A stretch of DNA of 64,000 nucleotides. Origin: Tolypeutes matacus (lineage: Eukaryota; Chordata; Mammalia; Cingulata; Chlamyphoridae). The notes below the pieces were generated by a model. It had not been told where the DNA came from and ran no database searches. It was given only the letters and a program-made list of their open reading frames with translations. Shown here one piece after another: positions 36,297-48,331 of the stretch. The stretch is taken from the NCBI GenBank assembly GCA_026826555.1, contig JAKSZT010020841.1, positions 741,939 to 805,938 on the forward strand, read 5' to 3'. How positions within the stretch are numbered: position 1 is the stretch's first letter; each line of letters opens with the position of its first letter. The translations under genes were made by a program, and so were the position numbers.

Positions 36297-38006
36297 GGGA
36301 GGGTATTGTGGGAACATGGTAATTGGGTTAGGCAGGTAAGACTCAGCTCTCAATAAAAAAACAAAGAAAGAGCCAAAGACTGCCTTGGGGAACCTGCTTT
36401 GGGGTACAGCAGACCCCACTGCTTCACAACTCCCAGGAGAGTGAGGGACAGAGAGATGAAGAAGCCAAAACAACAAACTGTTAGTTATTATACCTCCTGG
36501 CCACTGGGAAGGGTTCCCCTCCCCCACCCCCAATATATTAAGAGAGGGTAAAACTCCTGGTGAATTGCATCAAACTCAGGAAAGCAGACATTTTCCTCCC
36601 TGCCAGCTGCTTTGGATATATATAGCATGGGAAGGTGCTCTGAGCCATCTAGGATGGTACTGGAAAGATAAAGAAGCCAAATGAGAACTGTGAGTTGCTC
36701 GCCTCTGTGGTTGGAAGTGACACATATACTCTGCCCTCAGGAAAAATAGCTTAGGTAGAACTTTGGCTCCTTACTCCAAACAGAGAGTAGGGGTGGACTC
36801 CCTGGGAGATAGAGGGGCCTGGGAGGGTGGTTTTATGAGGTGAATTCGGCCAGCTGAGCCCACTTTGAATCTCATAATGGACCCTGATTTGACAGGGAAA
36901 GGGTAGGGGGATCTTCTCTGGAAGACTGTCATGCCCAGCTATCCAGGTAAAGAGAAGAATGAGATTAGAGAGGAGACAGGGACAGAAAAGAACTTAATCA
37001 TCAGGACACTGGTAAACTGCAAGGAATCTAACCTGTCCCTGGTTTGACTCCTGGGTCTACTTAGAGAAGTGATCCACATGAGGCATCTAGCTGAAACTTT
37101 ATGACAGGGAACATACAGACATTCATTTTGTATTAGCTTTTCTTAGATCTCTTATTTAAAAATAGAAGTTTCCTTTTTAAAAATTTTCCTTATTTTAGTT
37201 ACTAAAACCCAGTTCAAAACCTGCAGAGGGCAGGCTGCATAGTGATTGATGAACACCAGAAAACTAAGAAAATCTGTAGGGGTCTAAGAAGGAAGGCTGT
37301 TTTTCCATGAATATATATATATATATTTCTGTTTTTCTTCTTTCTCCTTTTATAAAATTAGTTTCTGCTGTCTGGTTTATTGTTTGTTGTGTTTCCCATT
37401 CCTTTTTGTCCTTATTTATTTATTTATCTATTTATTTATTTATTTATTTTCACTACCTACGCTATTTCTTTTCTTCCCTTCATCTTTCTATCTTCTGTTT
37501 TCTATTGTTGTTATTTCGTCCTACCTCTTTATGTTTGGTCTTCAATTTTTCTTGTTTTTATTTATTTCTCTTTCCTTTCTCTCTCTGTTTTCTTTCTTTT
37601 TTATTGTTTTTTCTTTTCCTCTCTTCTCATCATTCTAGCCTTTTAATTCATTGTATATATTTTTCCCTATTCTGTTTTCCATTTCATTGTTTCTATCCCC
37701 CCTTTTTATTCTTATTCCTCTGTACTCCTTACTTGTGTTAATTATCATTTTGCCTAGGTCTTGTATGGTTCCTCTTCTACCTTCTATTATTATTTTTTTT
37801 TCTATATCTCTTCTTATCTATTTCCTTTTCTCTGGTATAAATTTTTTTCAAGGAAACAAAAGACAACATCAAAGAATTAGAATATGAAGAAGAATGAAGT
37901 GTCAAAGTGAAACTTTACCCAACACACACACACACACACACAAAACCAAAATAAAACCCCAGACTAGAAAGACTACTTAACTAAATAAACCCATCAAGAT
38001 AAAAAG
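36297..38006 (+). promoter_or_regulatory. L1 5' UTR of the older element
   Basis: Homologous in layout to 41,961-43,760: a GC-richer first part, a 'gattgatgaacaccag'-type stretch (37,244), then about 550 bp strongly biased to T and C (37,310-37,860), ending in an A-rich run-up to ORF1. By family knowledge it would hold the L1 internal promoter. A (TTTA)n run is at 37,413-37,449 and an (AC)n run at 37,923-37,942. Confidence 0.65.
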
Positions 38007-38970
38007 ATGCCTAGACAACAACAAAAAATTATAAGCCATACTAAGAAACAGGAACACATAACTCAGTCCAAAGAACAAACTGAAAACCAGGAGGAGATGC
38101 AGAACATGCAACAACTAATCAGAGATGTCAAAACAAATACCACAAATCAACTTAATGAAGTGAAGGACGAGATTAAGGATATTAAGAAGACACTGGGAGA
38201 ACATACTGATGAAATTGTAAGCATACATAAAAAGCTAATGGATAACATGGTGATTAATGGCACAGTCTAAGAAATAAAAAATACAGTGGAGTACATAACA
38301 TCAGATTTGAACAGGCAGAGGAAAGAATCAGTGATGTGGAAGACAGTACATCTGAAATCAAACAGATAGTAGAACAGATAGATAAAAAGTTAGAAAAAAT
38401 CCAGCAAGGAATAAAGGATTTGAATGACAACATGAAATGCACAAACATATCCATTATAAGCATTCCAGATGGAGTAAAGAAGGTAAAGGGGACAGAAAGT
38501 GTGTTGGAGGAAACAATGCCTGAAATTTTCCCAACCATATTGAGGGACATGGATGCACATGTCCAAGAATGCACATCACCAAAAAGAGTATAAATCTAAC
38601 AGGCCTACTCCAAGACATATACTTGTCAAATTTTCCAATGCTCAAGACTCAGAGAAAGAATACTGAAAGCAGCAAGAGAAAAAAGATCCATCACATACAA
38701 GGGAAGGTTGATAAGATTAAGTGCTGATTTCTCATCTGAAACCATGGAGGCAAGAAGGCAGTGATATGACATAGTTAGGTTGTTAAAATAAAAACTTCCA
38801 GCCAAGAACTCTCTATCCAGCAAAGTTAGCATTCAAAAAGGAGGGAGAGTTCAAATATTCACAGATAAACAGAAATTAAGAGAGTATGCCAATAAGAAAC
38901 CTGCCCTTCCAGAAACATTAAAGGGAGTTTTGCAGGTTGAAAGGAAAAAACAGAAGAGAGTTGAAAGAGA
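38007..38970 (+). pseudogene. ORF1: L1 ORF1 (RNA-binding protein), broken, older element
   Basis: It opens MPRQQQKIISHTKKQEHI. A coiled-coil-like stretch follows (DEIKDIKKTLGEHTDEI), stop near 38,268, then in another frame RFEQAEERISDVEDSTSE and ISIISIPDGVKK, matching the RRM region of L1 ORF1p, with further stops after 38,593. L1 ORF1p forms trimers and coats L1 RNA. This copy cannot produce it. Confidence 0.85.
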
Positions 38971-39041
38971 ATGTAAGAACAACTAAAAAGATAAAAAGAG
39001 AAATAAAAACTACATATGACATACATAAACCTAAAGAAAAT

Positions 39042-41960
39042 ATGGCTAATGTAAGTAATTGCTTGAGAGTAATAACATTGAATGTTAATGGATGAAACTC
39101 ACCAGTCAAGAGACACAGATTGCAGAATAGATAAGGAAATATGACCCATCTATATACTGTCAACAAGAAACCCACTTTAGACTCAGGGATGCTAGGAGGC
39201 TGAAAATGAGTGGGTAGAAGAAAATTTTACGTGCAGAAAATAACACACACACACAAAAGGGTGGGAGTAGCTATATTAAAATCAGACAAAGTAGACTTTA
39301 AATGCAAAACTTTTGTAAGAGACAATGAAGAACATTATATATTCATAAAAGGGGTAATCTATCAAGAAGAAAGAACAATCATAAATATTTATGCACCTAA
39401 ACAGGGTGCCTCAAAATACATGAGACTATATTAGCAGCCAATGGGGCGCTGATGAAAAGTACCAGAAATCTGCTGAGTTTTGTAAATGGTATTTATTTGA
39501 GGTAGAAGCTTACAGTTACCAGGCCATAAAGTGTAAGTTGCTTCCCTCATTAAAGTCTGTTGTCACATGTTGGAGCAAGATGGCTTCTGACATCTGCAAG
39601 GGTTCAGGCTTCCCTCTTTGTCTTAAGGCTCTATGGTCCCAATGCATCTAATATCAGCTGTATGCTGCAATAAGTCTCATTTGCTGGGGCTAGTTCCTTC
39701 CCAGGCACAGCTGTTCTACTCACTCCAGAGGGCCAGCTATAGATTATCAGGCTAATGGCTTGTCTCTCTTCCCAGGGTCTCTACTGTGTTTAATGGAGCC
39801 TTCTCTCCTTCTTCATATATCTGTTTCTCTGTGTTTAATTCTGGGGCTCCAGATTTAAAATTCCAACTGTCTACTCTGCCTTGTTGTTTTCTCCCTCAGT
39901 CTGTGCCCACCAAGGCAGTGTGGACTCAATGTCTTACTCACATGGCCCGATCAAAGCCCTAGTCATAATTTAATCAAGTAAAATTGAAACCTCTGAATTC
40001 AGTACAACACAAAGGTATCACTAGCCCAGAGGAACAGACCACAAAGTGGAGAAATAGATGTCTCTACAATTACATGTGGGGGACTTTAATTTACCTTTAT
40101 CACCATTAGACAGAACATCTAGACAAAGAATCAATAAAGAAACAAAGACTTTGAATAATACATTAGAGGATCTGAACCTAATAGACATATGCAGTACATT
40201 TCACACAAATACAGTGGGAAATGCATTTTTCTTGAGGACACATAGATCATTCTCCAGGATAGACCACATACTAGGCCACAGAGCAACTCTCAATGAATTC
40301 AGAAAGATTGAAATTATACAAAGTAATTTATCTGACCACAATGGAATGAAGCTAGAAATCAATAAGGGGCAGAGAACCAGATTAGGCACAAAGATATGGA
40401 AGTTAAAAAACACACTCATAGACAAACAGTGGGTCAAGGAGGAAATTGCAAAATAAAGCAGTAACTAGCTTAAAATGAATGAAAATGACAGTACAAATGA
40501 ATGAAAATGACAAAATAATCTTATGGGATGCAGCTAAAGCAGTACTGAGAGGGAAATTCATAGTCATAAATGCATATATTAAAAAAGAAGAAAGAGCTAA
40601 AATCAAAGACCTAACTGCACACTTGGAGGAATTAGAAAAAGAACAAAAAACTAACCCCAAAAGAAGTAGAAAGAAGGAAATAACAAAGAATAGAGTAGAG
40701 CTAAATGAAATTGAATATAAGAAAGCACTAGAAAAAAATAAACAAAACCAAAAGCTGGTTCTTTGAGAATATTAATAAAATTGGCAAATCCATAACTAGA
40801 CTAATAAAGAAAAAGAGAGAAGATTCAAATACATAAAATAAAAAACAAGGAAGGGGATATCAACACTGACCCCACAGAAATAAAGAGGATCATAAGAGGA
40901 TATTTTGAAATGGTATGCCAACAAGATGGATAATTTAGAGGAAATGGACAAATTTCTAGAAACACAAAAGCAGCCTACATTGATGAAAGAAGAAATTGAT
41001 GAACTCAAAAGACAAATCACAAATAACATAATAAAATTAGCAGTCAAAAACCCCAACTAAGAGAAGCCCACAATTAGAGGGCTTCACATGTGAATTCTGT
41101 GAATCATTCCAGAAAGAACTAACACCAATCCTGATTAAAGTCTTCTGAAAAACAGAAGTAGAGGGAACACTGCCTAATTCATTCTATAATGCCAACATCA
41201 CCTTAATACCAAAGCCAAAGAAGGTCTCCACAAGAAAGGAAAACTATAGACCAATCTCTCTAATGAACATACATGCTGAAATCTTCAACAAATACTTGCT
41301 AATCATATTCACCAAAATATCAAATGAATCATACACCATGACCAAGTGTGTTTCAACTCTGATATGCAATGATTATTCAACATAAGAAAATCAATGTAAT
41401 ACACCACATAAACAGATCGAAAAGAAAAAAAATCACATGATCATCTATATAGATACAGAAAAAGCATTCCTCAAAATACAGCACTCTTTCTTGATAAAAA
41501 CACTTCAAAAGATAAGAATAGAAGGAAACTTCCTCAATATGATAAAGGGTATATATGAAAACCCCACAACTGACATAATATTCAATAGTTGAAATCCATA
41601 AAAAATCCCTATAAGATCCGGAACAAGACAAGTATGCCCACTTTCACTACTCTTACTTAACATTGTGTTAGAAGTACTTGATTGAAAACTTAGGCAAGAA
41701 AAAGATATGAAAGGCCTCCAAATTGGAAAGGAAGGAGGGAAAATTTCAATATATGCAGATGACATGATCCTATACATAGAAAGCCCTGAGAAATCTACAA
41801 CAAAGCTTCTAGAGCTTACACATGAGTCCAGGAAAGTGGCAGGTCATAAGATCAATGTGCAAAAATCAGTAGTATTTCTGTACACCAATAATGAGCAATC
41901 TGAAGAGGACAATAAGAAAAAAAATACCATTTACAATAGCAACTAAAAGAATCAAATACC
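39042..41960 (+). pseudogene. ORF2: L1 ORF2 (endonuclease-RT), 5' part, broken, older element
   Basis: Endonuclease start LRVITLNVNG near 39,068, then a segment reading RVGVAILKSDKVDFKCKTF, the LTR-like insertion, and RIDHILGHR near 40,255, the endonuclease C-terminal motif. The reverse transcriptase part ends with YADDM (41,752-41,766), the catalytic YADD box. Many stops and frameshifts. Disrupted at 41,960 by the young L1. Confidence 0.88.
39430..40045. mobile_element. LTR-like insertion in older L1 ORF2
   Basis: About 600 bp of unrelated, less A-rich sequence replaces a short ORF2 segment (the young L1 is continuous here, 45,160-45,185). It contains 'gtagaagcttacagttacca' and 'gttggagcaagatggcttct'. 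I read it as a lineage LTR, but termini and target duplication are unclear. A short ORF2 stretch (about 16 bp) is missing at the junction. Confidence 0.5.
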
Positions 41961-43760
41961 GAGAGGGGCCAAGATGGCATTAGTGTAGGAGGACACACAC
42001 TGCAAGCTCCCAGAGCAAGGCGGATTGTGAATGGGGTCCTGCCTGGGGGTCTGTGCTGTGCACACGTGGAGTGAGAAGCTTGGGACATCTCTCTGCGCGG
42101 ATGAATGGCGTGGACGGAACGGTAGAGATTGTGATGTGAGTTTTAAGGCTGCCAGTGGTGGTTGGCACAGAGAGCTGAGCCCCACGGTTAGGGAGAAAAA
42201 ATAAAATAAAATAAAATGGCAACTTGGAGCCGCAAGCAGGGTGAGAAAGTTTTATTTTCTGGGGATCTGGCTGCCTGGTGCCCCTTGGACCTTGTGTGAA
42301 CAGAACAACTGAGCTAATCAGCACCCGGTGAACTGGAGGGGGGATTCTGGTCGGGGGACGGAGCTGATTTCCCTAGTGATCCAGGGATAAAACCCGGGCT
42401 GCTGTGGAGCCAGGAAGAAGGGACACTTCCCAAAAGAGGGAAGGTTCTGTTGGAAGACAGGGAAGGGTATTTTTTTATTTTTAGACATCGATCTGGCTGC
42501 CTGCACTGCCCCATAGCTTTGGGGAGCAGATAAGCCCACCTGAAGCAGCATCAGGCTGAGAGCAGATGCGAATCTGCACTCAAACTGATTTCCTTAGCAA
42601 CCCAGTGACACTCCAGCTCAGCTCCAGAAGGGGCGGAATCGGCCGTCTTTAGCACTCCTCACTGACTAACATCAGAGCTACAGGTACCCTGGGGAGTCCA
42701 GAAAGTGGGACGTGCTTGATTAATTTCCACGGGCCCAGCTAGGGTCCTTCCGTAAGGGGGTTGGTCTGGAGGAGGAATTATTTTGGGTCCTGCATTTCGC
42801 TAAAAAAATAAAAATTTTTAAAAAAAAGTGAGAAGGTCACTTCAATAAATGAAAAATAAATTCTTTTTAATTTAGTTTAATAGCTAAAAGCTACTTCAGG
42901 ACCTGCATATAGAACCCTGTGGGGAAATTGATTGATAAACACAAGTAGGCAGGAAGGATCCACGTGGACCCTAGGGGAATCATTGACCCCCCTTAGCTCT
43001 GTTGGACTGCTTGCCTGTGTGGATCTTTGGTTTCTCTCTGTTTCTTTCTGGTCTCTTGCTTTTCTTTCCTCTTTCCTCCCACCTTTATTTTTTCTTCCAT
43101 TTTTTTTTTTTTTTAATTAGGTGCTGCAAGCTTGTCACTTCTTTGCTGGGCTTCTTTTTCAGTAATTTCCCACTCGCTGTATATATTGATTCTGTATTAC
43201 AAACTATCATTTACCCTTCCTGCAACTTTCAGCCTTCTGTTTTCTGTTGTGGGTCTTAGATACAACATTTTTTCATAGGTCCACTACTTAAGGGTGTCAA
43301 TTTCTATTCCATCTATTTTGATTTCTTTTTTTTTTATTAGTATTAACTTTTTCCTTTCAGACCTTTCTTTACTATTTCTCTCCCTCCTCATAAATCTAGC
43401 CTTCTAAATCACTACATATATATTCCGCCATTTGTTTACCCAGTCCATTGTAGGAACCCCATTTTTTCCCCTAGTACTCTACACTGCCTACACAACTTAA
43501 ATATTCATCTCATTAAGTCTCATTTGGCCCCTCTTTGAACTTTTATCAATATTATTATTATCCTTCTGCCTTCCTTACATCTTTTGATTCCTCTGGCCCT
43601 AACCTTTTGCCTTCAAGGGAACATAGAAAGAAGTAAGGAAATAAAATAAGAAGAAAAACTGCCAAAGAGAAAACTTAACTCACACGCAGAACCAACACCT
43701 AAATAAAACTCTAGAGCATAGAGAAAAGCTAATCAACTGAACAAACCCAAAGATAATATG
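41961..43760 (+). promoter_or_regulatory. L1 5' UTR of the young element
   Basis: First 700 bp is the most GC- and CpG-rich DNA in this part of the window, as usual for an L1 internal promoter. From about 43,020 to 43,600 it becomes T/C-rich, as in the older element, then A-rich before ORF1. Several open frames here on both strands are by-products of composition. Confidence 0.7.
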
Positions 43761-44700
43761 ATGACGAGAGGGCAACATAAAAATAAAAATGACTCTGAGA
43801 AACTGGAAAACATGGACCAGTCCAATGCACAAAATAAAAACCAGGAAGCAATGCAGAACATCGAACAACTAAACAAAGCTATCAAAACAAATATCATGAC
43901 CAACTTAAAGAAATGAAGGAAGAGATTAAGGATATAAAGAAGACACTGGGAGAACATACTGAAGAAATAGAAAACATTCATAAAAAGGTAATGGATATGA
44001 TGGTGAACAATGGCACAAGCCAAGAAATGAAAAAGACACTGGATTCACATAACAGCAGGTTTGAACAGGCAGAGGAAAGAATTAGTGATATGGAAGAAAA
44101 TACAGTGAAATCAAAGATATTGTAGAACAGATAGACAAAAAGAAAAAATCCAGCATGGACTCAGGGAATTAACTGATAATACAAAATGCACAAACACACA
44201 CATTATGGGCATCCCAGAAGGAGAAGAGAAGGGAAAGGGAACAGAAGGAGTGTTGAAGGAAATAATGGCTGAAAACTTCCCAACTCTATTGAGAGAGATG
44301 GATGTGCAGATCCAGGAAGCACAGCGCACCCCAAATAGTATAAATACCAACAGGCCAACTCCAAGACATATACTTGTCAAAATGACCAATGCTCAAGACA
44401 AAGAGAAAATTCTCAAGGCAGCAAGAGAAATAGAACCATCACATACAAGGGAAGCACAATAAGATGAAGTGCTGATTTTTCAGCTGAAACCATGGAGGCA
44501 AGAAGACAGTGCTATGACATAGTCAAAACATTAAAAGAAAAAAATTTCCAGGCGCGAATTCTCTACTCAGCAAAATTGGCATTCAAAAATGATGGAGAGT
44601 CCAAATATTTACAGATTAACAGTAATTAATGTCAAGAAGAAACCAGCACTTCAAGAAATACTGAAGGAATCTCTACAAGTTGAAAGGAAAAAACAAGGGA
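43761..44700 (+). pseudogene. ORF1: L1 ORF1, frameshifted, young element
   Basis: ATG at 43,761 reads MTRGQHKNKND, coiled-coil region with ENQEA-like heptads, stop near 43,917. It continues in another frame from 43,913 as MKEEIKDIKKTLGEHTEEI, shifts again near 44,110-44,200, then THIMGIPEGEEKGKGTE (RRM) and REMDVQIQEAQRTPNSI with stop at 44,460. C-terminal part present but in a further frame. At least three lesions. Confidence 0.88.
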
Positions 44701-44786
44701 GAGAGAGTTGGAGGAGAGTTTAAAAACAACTGAAAAGAAAAAAGAGAAACAAAACAACATATGACATACATTAACCCAAAGAAAAA

Positions 44787-47700
44787 ATGGCTGAAGTAAG
44801 AAATTCGTTACGAGTAATAACACTGAATGCTAATGGATTAAATTCAACAATCAAAAGACACAGATTGGCAGAATGGATAAGAAAATATGATCCATCTATA
44901 TGCTGTCTACAAAAAACCCACCTTTGACCCAGGGATTCAAGGAAGCTGAAAGTGAATGGTGGGAAAACCATTTTACAAGTTAATAATAGCCAAAAAAGGG
45001 CAGGAGTAGCCATTCTAATATCAGACAAAATAGACTTTAAATGCAAAACTATTGTAATAGACAAAAATGGACACACATATTAGTAAAAGGAGTAATCTCT
45101 CAAGAAGAGAAAACATTCATCAATATTTACACACCTAATTGGGTTGCCTCAAAATACGTGTGGCAAACTCTGGAAAAACTAAGCGGAGAAATAAATGCCT
45201 CTACAATTATAGCAGGGGACTTCAACATACCACTATCATCATTAGACAGAACATCTAGACAGAAAATCAATAAAGAAACTAAGGCACTCAATAATACATT
45301 AGAAGACCTGGACTTAATAGACATAAACAGAACACTACACCCAAATACAGAGGGATTTACATTCCTCTCAAGTGCACATGGAACCTTCACCAAAATAGGC
45401 CACAGAACAACACTCAATGAATTCAGAAAGATTGAGATTATACAAACTAAGTTCTCTGACTACAACAGAATGAAGGTGGAAGTCACTAAGGGCCAGAGAA
45501 ACAGGTTAGGCACAAGTATACGGAAGTTAAACAACACATTCTTAGACAAACAGTGGGTCAAAGTGGAAATCTCAAAAGAAATCAGTAACTACCTTGAAAC
45601 TAATGAAAATGACAACACAACATATCAAAACCTATGAGATGCAGCAAAAGCAGTCCTGAGAGGGAAGTTCATAGCCATAAATTCATATATTAAAAAAGAA
45701 GAAAGAGCTAACATTGAAGACCTAACTGCACACTTGGAGGAATTGGAAAAACAACATCAAACTAAACCTAAAGGAAGTAGAAAGAAGGAAATAACAAAGA
45801 TTAGAGCAGAACTAAATGAAATACAGAATAAGAAAGCACTGGAAACAATAAACAAAATGAAAAGTTGGTTCTTCGAGATATCAATAAAATTGACAAACCC
45901 TTAGGAAGACTAACAAAGAAAAAGAGAAAACAGATGCAAATACATGAAACAAGGAATTAGCAAGGGGATATCAATACTGACCCCACAGAAATAAAGAGTA
46001 TCATAACAGGATACTTTGAAAAATTATATGCCAACAAGAATGACAATTTAGAGGAAATGGACAAGTTCTAGAAATCCACAAACAGCCGACATTGATGAAA
46101 GAAGAAATAGATTAACTCAACAGTCCAATTACAAGTAAAGAGATAGACTCAGTCATCAAAAACCTCCCAACTAATCAGAGTACAGGACCAGATGGCTTCA
46201 CAGCTGAATTCTATCAAACATTCCGGAAAGAGCTAACACCATTTCTAGCTAAGCTCTCCCAAAAAATAGAAGTAGATGGAATATTGCCTAACTCATTCTA
46301 TGATGCCAACATTACCCTAATACCAAAACCAAATAAAGATACCACAAGAAAGGAAATTTACAGAGCAATTTCTCTAATGAACCTAGATGCTAAAATCCTT
46401 AACAAAATACTTGCTAATCACATTCAACGACATATCAAAAGTATTATAAACCATAATCAAGTGGTTTTCATCCCGGGTATGCAAGGATGGTTCAATATAA
46501 GAAAATCAATCAATGTAATACACCGCATAAATAGATTGAAAGATAAAAATCACATGATCATCTCTACAGATGCAGAAAAATCATTTGACAAAATACAGCA
46601 CTCTTTCCTCATAAAAACACTACAAAAGATAGGAATAGACGGAAACTTTCTGAAAATGATAAAAGGTAAATGTGAAAAACCCAAAGGTATCATCATTTTC
46701 AATGGTGAAATCCTAAAAGTCTTCCCTCTGAGATCGGGAACTAGACAAGGATGCCCACTATCACCACTCCTATTTAACATTGTATTAGAAGTACTTGCAT
46801 GAGCACTGAGACAAGAAAAGGACATAAAAGGCATCCAGATTGGAAAAGAAGAAGTAAAAATTTCATTATTTGCAGATGACATGATCCTATACATAGAAAG
46901 CCCTGAGAAATCTACAACAAGGCTTCTAGAACTTATAAAGGAGTTCAGTAATGTTGCAGACTATAAGATCAATGCTCAAAAATCAGTAGCATTTCTGTAC
47001 ACCAATAACAAGCAAACTGAGGAGGAAATCAGGAAAAAAATACCATTCACAATAGTAAATAAAAGAATCAAATACCTAGGAATAAATTTAACTAAAGATG
47101 TAAAGGACATATATACAGAAAACTATGCAACACTGTTAAAGGAAATCAAAGAAGACTTAAATGAATGGAAAAATATTCCCTATTCATGGATAGGAAGACC
47201 AAATATCATCAAGATGTGTATCCTACCCAAACTAATCTACAGATTTCATGCAATCCCAATAAAAGTCAACACTGTATTTTTTAAGGAACTGGAAAAACTA
47301 ACTGCAAAATATATTTGGAGAGGCAAGAGGCCCCAAATTGCCAAGGACATGTTGAAAAAGAAAAATGAAGTTGGAGGTATCACACTACCTGACTTTAAAA
47401 CATACTACAAAGCTACAGTGATCAAAACTGCCTGGTATTGGCACAGGGATAGATCTACTGACCAATGGAACCGAATTGAGAGTTCTGATATAGATCCTCG
47501 CATATACAGTCATCTGATTTTTGACAAGGCCACGAAGCCCACTCAGTTGGGAGAGAATGATCTCTTTAACAAGTGGTGCTTGTAGAACTGGATCTCCATA
47601 TCCAAAAGAATGAGTGAAGAATACCATCTCACACCTTATACAAAAATCAACTCAAGATGGATCAAAGATCTAAATATAAGAGCCCAAACCATAAAGACCT

Positions 47701-48331
47701 TGGAAGATAATGTAGGGAAGCATCTACAGGACCTTGTAATAGGAAATGGTTTTTTGAACTTCACAGCCAAAGCAAGAGCAGCAAGAGAAAAAATAGATAA
47801 ATGGGATCTCATGAAAATTAAAAACTTCTGCACCTCAAATGATGTTATTAAGGAAATAAAAAGGCAGCCAACCCAATGGGAAAAAGTATTTGGCAACCAT
47901 ATATCTGATAGGAGCCTAATATCCTGCATATATAAAGAAATCCTACACCTTGAAAATAAAAGGACAAACAACCCATTTAAAAAATGGCCAAGGGACCTGA
48001 AAAGACACTTCTCCAAGAAGAAATACAAATGGCTAAAAAACACATGAAAACATACTCAACATCATTTGCTATCAGGGAAATGCAAATCAAAACTACAATG
48101 AGATACCATCTTACACCCGTCAGAATGGCAGCTATTTAAAAAACAGGAGACACTAAATGTTGGAGAGGATGTGGAGGAATAGGAAACCTCATCCACTGCT
48201 GGTGGGACTGTGGTATGATCCAGCCACTGTGGAGGACAGTTTGGCAGTTCCTCAGAAAACTAACAATACATCTTCTGTATGATCCAGCAATTCCACTGCT
48301 GGGTATATACCCAGAAGAACTGAAAGCTTAG
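44787..48331 (+). pseudogene. ORF2: L1 ORF2 (endonuclease, reverse transcriptase), young element
   Basis: Opens MAEVRNSLRVITLNANG. Endonuclease motifs follow (AGVAILISDKIDFKCKT near 45,002; IIAGDFNIPLSSLDRT near 45,210). The RT part shows [32 protein letters not shown] (46,738 on) and a FADD catalytic box (46,869-46,880; YADD in many L1s). C-terminal Cys-rich motif HCWWDCGM lies near 48,195. Ends ELKA then TAG. From 46,284 to 48,047 one frame is open except for stops at 46,800-46,802, 47,583-47,585 and 48,045-48,047. Target-primed reverse transcription is the family function; this copy is dead. Confidence 0.9.

Larger units (their letters stand above)
36297..41960 (+). mobile_element. Older L1, 5' part (5' UTR, ORF1, first part of ORF2)
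   Basis: A near full-length L1: 5' UTR 36,297-38,006, ORF1 from 38,007, ORF2 from about 39,042 to the break at 41,960, where the young L1 entered. It resumes at 51,487. It also carries an LTR-like insertion at about 39,430-40,045. Many stops in both ORFs show it is dead. Its 5' end lies in the Tigger1 fragment of copy B; no target duplication is found because its 3' end is lost (see 55,635). Confidence 0.88.

Noticed and set aside
37307..37887. Open frames with strongly hydrophobic, Phe/Leu-rich products resembling membrane proteins
   Set aside because: They come from the T/C-rich segment of an L1 5' UTR, where random codons give Phe, Leu and Ser. Three overlapping frames all look hydrophobic, which is a composition effect.
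41852..42551. Overlapping minus-strand frames with Pro/Ser-rich products
   Set aside because: They lie antisense in the GC-rich 5' UTR of the young L1, where stops are rarer. No motif or homology supports them.
44787..48331. Possibility that the young L1 is active
   Set aside because: ORF1 has at least three frame breaks. ORF2 has several, including stops at 46,800, 47,583 and 48,045. No complete protein can be made.
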